From: Branchinecta lynchi
Lineage: Eukaryota > Arthropoda > Branchiopoda > Anostraca > Branchinectidae
DNA length: 64,000 bases
Assembly: GCA_023053575.1 (NCBI GenBank)
Contig: JAKZAP010000001.1
Span: 30,894,533 to 30,958,532 of the forward strand
Direction: 5' to 3'
Shown here: positions 49,101-55,100 of the stretch, piece by piece
How the letters are laid out: each line of letters starts with the position of its first letter
Position numbering within the stretch: position 1 is the stretch's first letter
The notes under the pieces: generated by a model
Databases searched by the model: none
What the model was told of the DNA's origin: nothing
What the model saw: only the letters and a program-made list of their open reading frames with translations
Position numbers and translations under genes: made by a program

Positions 49101-52100
49101 CTTAACAGGCATATCAGGGACCCGACCAGATTACCTTTTGAATAGTCACTTCCCCAATCAGACCATCTTTGGGGGAGTTGAGGGAGGTGGAATCTGGAAA
49201 ATTGAGGTATGTGTGACTCTCGTACGCGTGATCGGGCCTTATTGAAACTTGATATTTGGCAACCCACTTCAAATCCGGACCAGATCCGGTGGTTTTGGGA
49301 GGGGGTTGAAGTAGGGGCCGGAAATCTTGGGAAACACTTGGAGCGGTGGGATCGGGATGAAACTTAGCGGGAAGAACAATCACAAGTTCTAGATACATCG
49401 TTGACATACCCGGAACGAATTCTAGTTCAGTACTTCCTTCTATACTAAGATGATGAAACGGGCAGGCATATCAGGGACCCGAATGGACTGACTTGAGAAT
49501 ATTCGTTTCCCCGATCCGACCATCGTGGAGGGGAAGGGGGGGGAGAGGGTTCCCGGAATTCCAGTAATCGCGAGTTAGGATACTCAAGATGTGCTAAGTA
49601 GGGTGGATATGGCAGGCATAATTATTGACCCGATCAAATAGATTTAGGGTCCGACACAATGCCCTAGGAAAACTTCTGTTCCTGGATTCGACCATTGGCT
49701 TCTGTAGGGTGCGAACGGGTGGTCCGATTCGAGTGAAACTTTATGGTTGGTAAGAACTGATGAGCTAGATATGCAAAACAAGTGTCCGAACCAAATGTTG
49801 CCATGCTTGGAGGAGTTGGGGGATCCCGAAACTTGGTAACGTACAAAAACAAGACCAAAGGTTTCGATGGGATCCCAAAAGTTTAATATCTCGTCCAGAC
49901 AATTGGGTCCTGTCTTCTCCAGACTCCTTAAGCATTTTTACTTCAAAAATTCAGAAACAGATTCAGGCCAAATAGCTAATTATCTGAGAAAAGCCAAGTT
50001 CTGATATGGATTGAGCATCCTTAAGCATTTTTACTACAAAAATTCAGAAACAGATTCAGGCCAAATAGCTAATCATCTGAGAAAAACCAAGTTCGGTTAT
50101 GGATTGAGCATATGTGTTTACCCCTGTAAGTCATATTTATTTTGACGAAACTGATCGGAACTTTCTGCCTCAGCATACTTCCGGTTTCCGCCGAATTCGG
50201 AAGGCTTGTCCGACAAAATAAAAAAGCTCAAAAACGAATCCAGCGTATCGCCTTACCCCTACATCGAATATCTAATCAAGTTCAAATAAAGCTTCACAAC
50301 TCCTGACACATTTTCCGGTTTCAACCGGATTCCCGGTGAACTATGCGTCCAGGTAAACAAAACGATTGTCTTATACGGATTCAGCATCTCTTCTTACCCC
50401 TAATTCGGAATTGAATCAACTACAAATAAGACTTTTGCTTTTAAAAAAGTTTCCAGATTTGGCCAGATTCCAAGTGAACTACTTGTCCGAGGAGAAAATG
50501 GTTTTAATAACCGTGTTCAGCATGTCTTCTTAACCCTTAATCGACTATCTCATTAGCTGTTTAAAAATATTTTGTTTGTCCCTTAATTTGAACCCCCTCC
50601 CCCACCCCTCAGGCCTATAGAGCCCATTTACGAACTAGACCTTTCCCTTGACCTAAATGGTCCCCCCACCAAGTTTCATCAAAATATCTCATTCCCTCCG
50701 AGAGTTATCGTGCTTACAGACGGAAGGACGGACGGACAACTTTTGCGATGTCATAGGTATCCCTACACTTAAGTTTTGGGATCCCAAAAAGCAAATGAAT
50801 GGGCTGAATGAGGTGCAAGTTGGACAGTACCGCGGCCTAGGTTTTTTGAAGGGTTATCAACTGTCGGGCACACTGTGTACCGGGAAGTCTGGGTGTCTTT
50901 GGTCACACTCAGTTATCGGACCTGCACCCCGATTTCTGGTAGTTGGTAACCCCTCGGATTTGTTATTCAATGTTCGGACCACATCCGGCCACAGTAGGGG
51001 GAGGATGAACTGGAAACCGGAAATTTACAGATATGCTCCGATTCGAGTCAAGTGTGATTGGCGGAAGAGGAGATGCGGAGCTTATGTGTCCGAGTCGTAT
51101 TCGGCCACAGTGGGGGGAGTTAAGATGGAGTCCCGAAAATGTTGTTACTGGCATTGAAGTCAAACGAGTTGAGCGATTTGAATGAAACTTGGACAGTAGA
51201 GAGATCGTACGCGTACGTGGGGTGGGGGGGGCGGAATTCCCCGGATTCCAGTGAAACTGACAGGCGGTAAGAGAAGATGCTTCATGTGTCCGAACCAGAT
51301 TTGACAGTGGTAGGAGGTGTTGGAGGGGATTGTCGGAAATAGTGTGGCACGTCTAGCTATTAAATAACAGTATGGGTGGGAAATTATTTTGGTGTTTGAA
51401 TTTGAGAAGAACCTGTTCGAATGGATAAACATCATAATGATGATGATGATTTTATTTATAACCCGTCAAAATAAACACAAGGCACAAAGACGGAGTAAAT
51501 AATAAGGAAAAAAGAGAAAAAGAAAGGAAAACACGAAAGAAAGTAACTTACAAAATACACAGTAATAACTTTTACTATACAACTAAAGCAAGAGGGATTT
51601 CCAGTCGTGATCAATATTTTGGCTGTATGTTTCTATTTGTTTCTCCACTGCTGTTAGTGGATCACTAATTTGATAACGACTGGAAATTTTAGAGTTTCTC
51701 GTCCAAGGGGGGAGGCGCAATATATATTTGGCAAAACGATAGAATGTTGACCGGACTTGTTTTTTGTCTGTTTTGGTGAAAAGTCTCCAGAAGGGTGCAG
51801 TATACAGGATGTGAGGTAGGGCGACGGAATTGAAGATAGCCGCGAGGATGGGACGTTGAAAGCGTAGCTTATTCGATACTACAGATCCGTATGCACCTGC
51901 AATTCTTTTACGTATATGCTTTATAAGTAGTGCACGGGTTTCTTTGATGGATTTTCCAATAGGTAACCCCAGGTAAATTAGGGAATCCAGTGGCTTCACA
52001 TGAACACTTCCCAGCCGTACTGTTACGTCCGGGTCAGATTTCCAGTTGAAAAGTACGACTTGGGATTTATCTGCATTGAAATGCATTCCAACGTGCCCAT

Positions 52101-55100
52101 ATTCTGTGCTAAGAATATCGAAATTTTCCTCTAAACGAGTAACAGTACGGCTGGGGTTAAGAATATCATCAGCATACCCTATCAGGCTAACATCAATACC
52201 CCGAACAATACATGCAGGTTTAATTTTACTCTGCGGTTCAATTATTGCATTGTTAAACAACTCAGGTGAGACAATGGACCCCTGTCTTACTCCCTTTTTG
52301 ACCGGCACTGTCAGCTTTACATCCGGAGAACCAGGAACTTAGATCGCGACAACCAAATTTTTATACAGGTCTCTGTAAACTCGGATTATCGACGGATAAA
52401 CGCCACGCTTAAAAGCTTCATGCAATATACATTCGTGAACAAGGGAATAGGCTCCCGGCAACTATTTGTCCTTCGATCCATGTAGGGAATCTGGTCCTTT
52501 ATTTTGCGGTCCGACTAGTTCCGTTGCTAAATATATTAAAATCCCCGACACATAGACCCAACAGTAATGTAGAAGATCTAACAACCGCGAATGCATTTGT
52601 GTGGTGCGTTAACACTGTCTCCGACACTTAGATGTGCAGTTCTTGTGGAGTCCTGATTATCTCCCCGAGTTGCGTTTCCAGTTATTAGCGTGTTGGGCTC
52701 GAACACCTAACACGATGTGCTGTCCCCCATTTTCAGTGCCTGTGTTCAAGCCGGAACAGGATTTGGTACACTGTCGGATCCGTTTGTGTTTGGGTTCGGT
52801 GTTGAACTCGAAAGAAACACGGGCTAAAAACGCCGGGTTAGGATGCGCTCCGTGAAAACGACTTGTGACGAGCATGGTCGAGGGACGCGAGCCTGAAAAC
52901 GCAAATCTAGGTTTAACTAGTGTAACTACTCACTGAAGGGAATACATCTTGTGTGTTTCAGCGAAGGAGAAAACGTGAATTCTAGGTGGGGTTAGAAAGC
53001 AGGACTAAGTACGCGTTCAGTTTTACTTAGTGGTCTCTGAAACTATTTTAGAATGTACACTCTAAAATGCAAATATAATGTAACTCTGGCGTTGAATGTG
53101 TTACGAAAAGAATATATCGAATCATAAAAAGGCCTTTGTCTCTATGCGCCGACATTGGGAAAGACCATACTGTTCACTTGAGTCTGGTAAGTCCAGGTGT
53201 TTCCGAAACTGTCACTTATGTATCAGCAGGGGTTCCAGAAAGAACGCACGAGATTTCAGCGGATTTGGTGGCTGATTTGGAGTGTCAGACCATCCGTGAA
53301 GTACGTATCGGTTGGGAATGGGAGCCAGAGATTGCTACCACGCGCATTTGCTGAGTGATTGACTGGAAGACAAATGAAACAGTATTATGCTGTTCACTTT
53401 TGGGATCCCAAACGGTAAACGACGGGATACCTGTAACTTCATAAACTCTGTCCGTCTGATAACTCTCGAAGGGGTAGAGATATTTTGTTAAAACTAAGGA
53501 TCATTTTAGTCAAAGTAAAGTTCAAGTTCGTAAATGGACTTTGTAGTGGTATAAAAGGGGTGGGGGACGAGGTTGAATTGGAGGGACTACAGAGATATTT
53601 CTGTAAAGCTAATAAGATAGTCGATTTAGGGGTGAGACACATTGAGTCCATATCTGAATATTTTGTCGCCAGACAATAGTTCACCCGCAATCGGACCAGA
53701 ACCGTAAAACCGGTAAAAGTAATGAATTCTGATCTAAAATCTTTTTCGAACTTTATTTCTGCTCGAAAAATAGCTCGTCCGGTATTCCGCCAAAACTGGA
53801 AATTTGGTTGAAGGAAAACAAGTTCTGAAGTCGATTCTGGATTTGACATATGGGTAAAAATACATACTGAATCCATATCTGATGTTTGTTTTCAAACCCT
53901 AAATTTGTAAGTAGAAGTCAAAATCGGTTATGATCAGGGTTGTCGCACGATAGTGTGAATTGTTGTGAATATTTTGTTTTCGTCACTCTTGTCCGACGTA
54001 GGACATAACAATCGTTCCATTTCTGAGAACGTCCAAATGTCTCATTTTTGCAGCAGGGATTCCGACCAGAAGTGACTATTTCAATTTCCTTCATTGAAAT
54101 AAATTGAAGTGTATAATTTTTGCAGAGGCGATTCCGAGCAAAAGTGACCATTTCACGTTTTTTCATGGAAATAAAATTTCAATCCCAATTCACCCACCGT
54201 TTTCGACCAAAAGTCATTCTAAAGACAGGACGCGCTGGATAAAGACCTACTCGTATACAAAGGACCAGATTATTCTATGAGACTAGCAATATTTAGGTCG
54301 TAGCCTGACCTAGACTGGAAGGTAAAGACATACAGGAATTACCTGATAGGCAAATTTAAGAGGTTGACTAGGCAGACGTTACATAACATACCTGCGGAAT
54401 CTGGTGCAGACTGGAAATGTACAAGGCCTGATAGATTGGATGGAGAGTCCAGTAAATACTTGCCTTTGGGATCCCATACAATCGTACTGTTTCTCAAAAA
54501 TTTACGTGTACCAAGCTAGAGGTCCGACCTTTGAACCCATTTCTCGTAGATTGAAGGCAGTAGCCAAAGTAGGGTCCGAATTCCTAAATGACAGTAGGTG
54601 CTCTACTGCAGGAAAACAAGGGTCCGAAGGGTGTGTTCCTGTTTCGACAGTAAGGAGGGAAGGGGGCGCGGAGCCGCGGTCTTGCAGCTGGGCGACATGC
54701 TTGACTAATAGTGCGAACAGACGCTCAGGATTTTCCGGCTGGGTTTCCTGCACTTTCATCATCAAGTTGAACATATATAACCTCTCTATATGGAGTGCTG
54801 ATGGAGCTGAAAATCCGGGCAGGAACTCCAGTCCGTGAGCTCCCGATCCTGATCGTGTGTTCGCACTTTAATCGGGTGAAGACGCCTGCTACTTCGAGCT
54901 ATAGTTTTTCATATGGAAATTCCCAAAACCTCTCTGCTTTTTCTTGATCTTCATGACAGAAAAATAACGACCCATAATCTGTCAAGCTTGAGTATTTGTA
55001 ACCGAGATCTCCATAATTGTAGTGCTTTCTGCTGACCTAGGCAACCCCCTTTGGGAAAAATAATGACTTATTTTTGTGGCACTTGTAATAATTCTCACTG

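Noticed and set aside
54404..54838. 144-codon frame in GC-richer intronic DNA
   Set aside because: The opposite strand is open as well, no splice signals fit RIOK3, and no domain was recognised.
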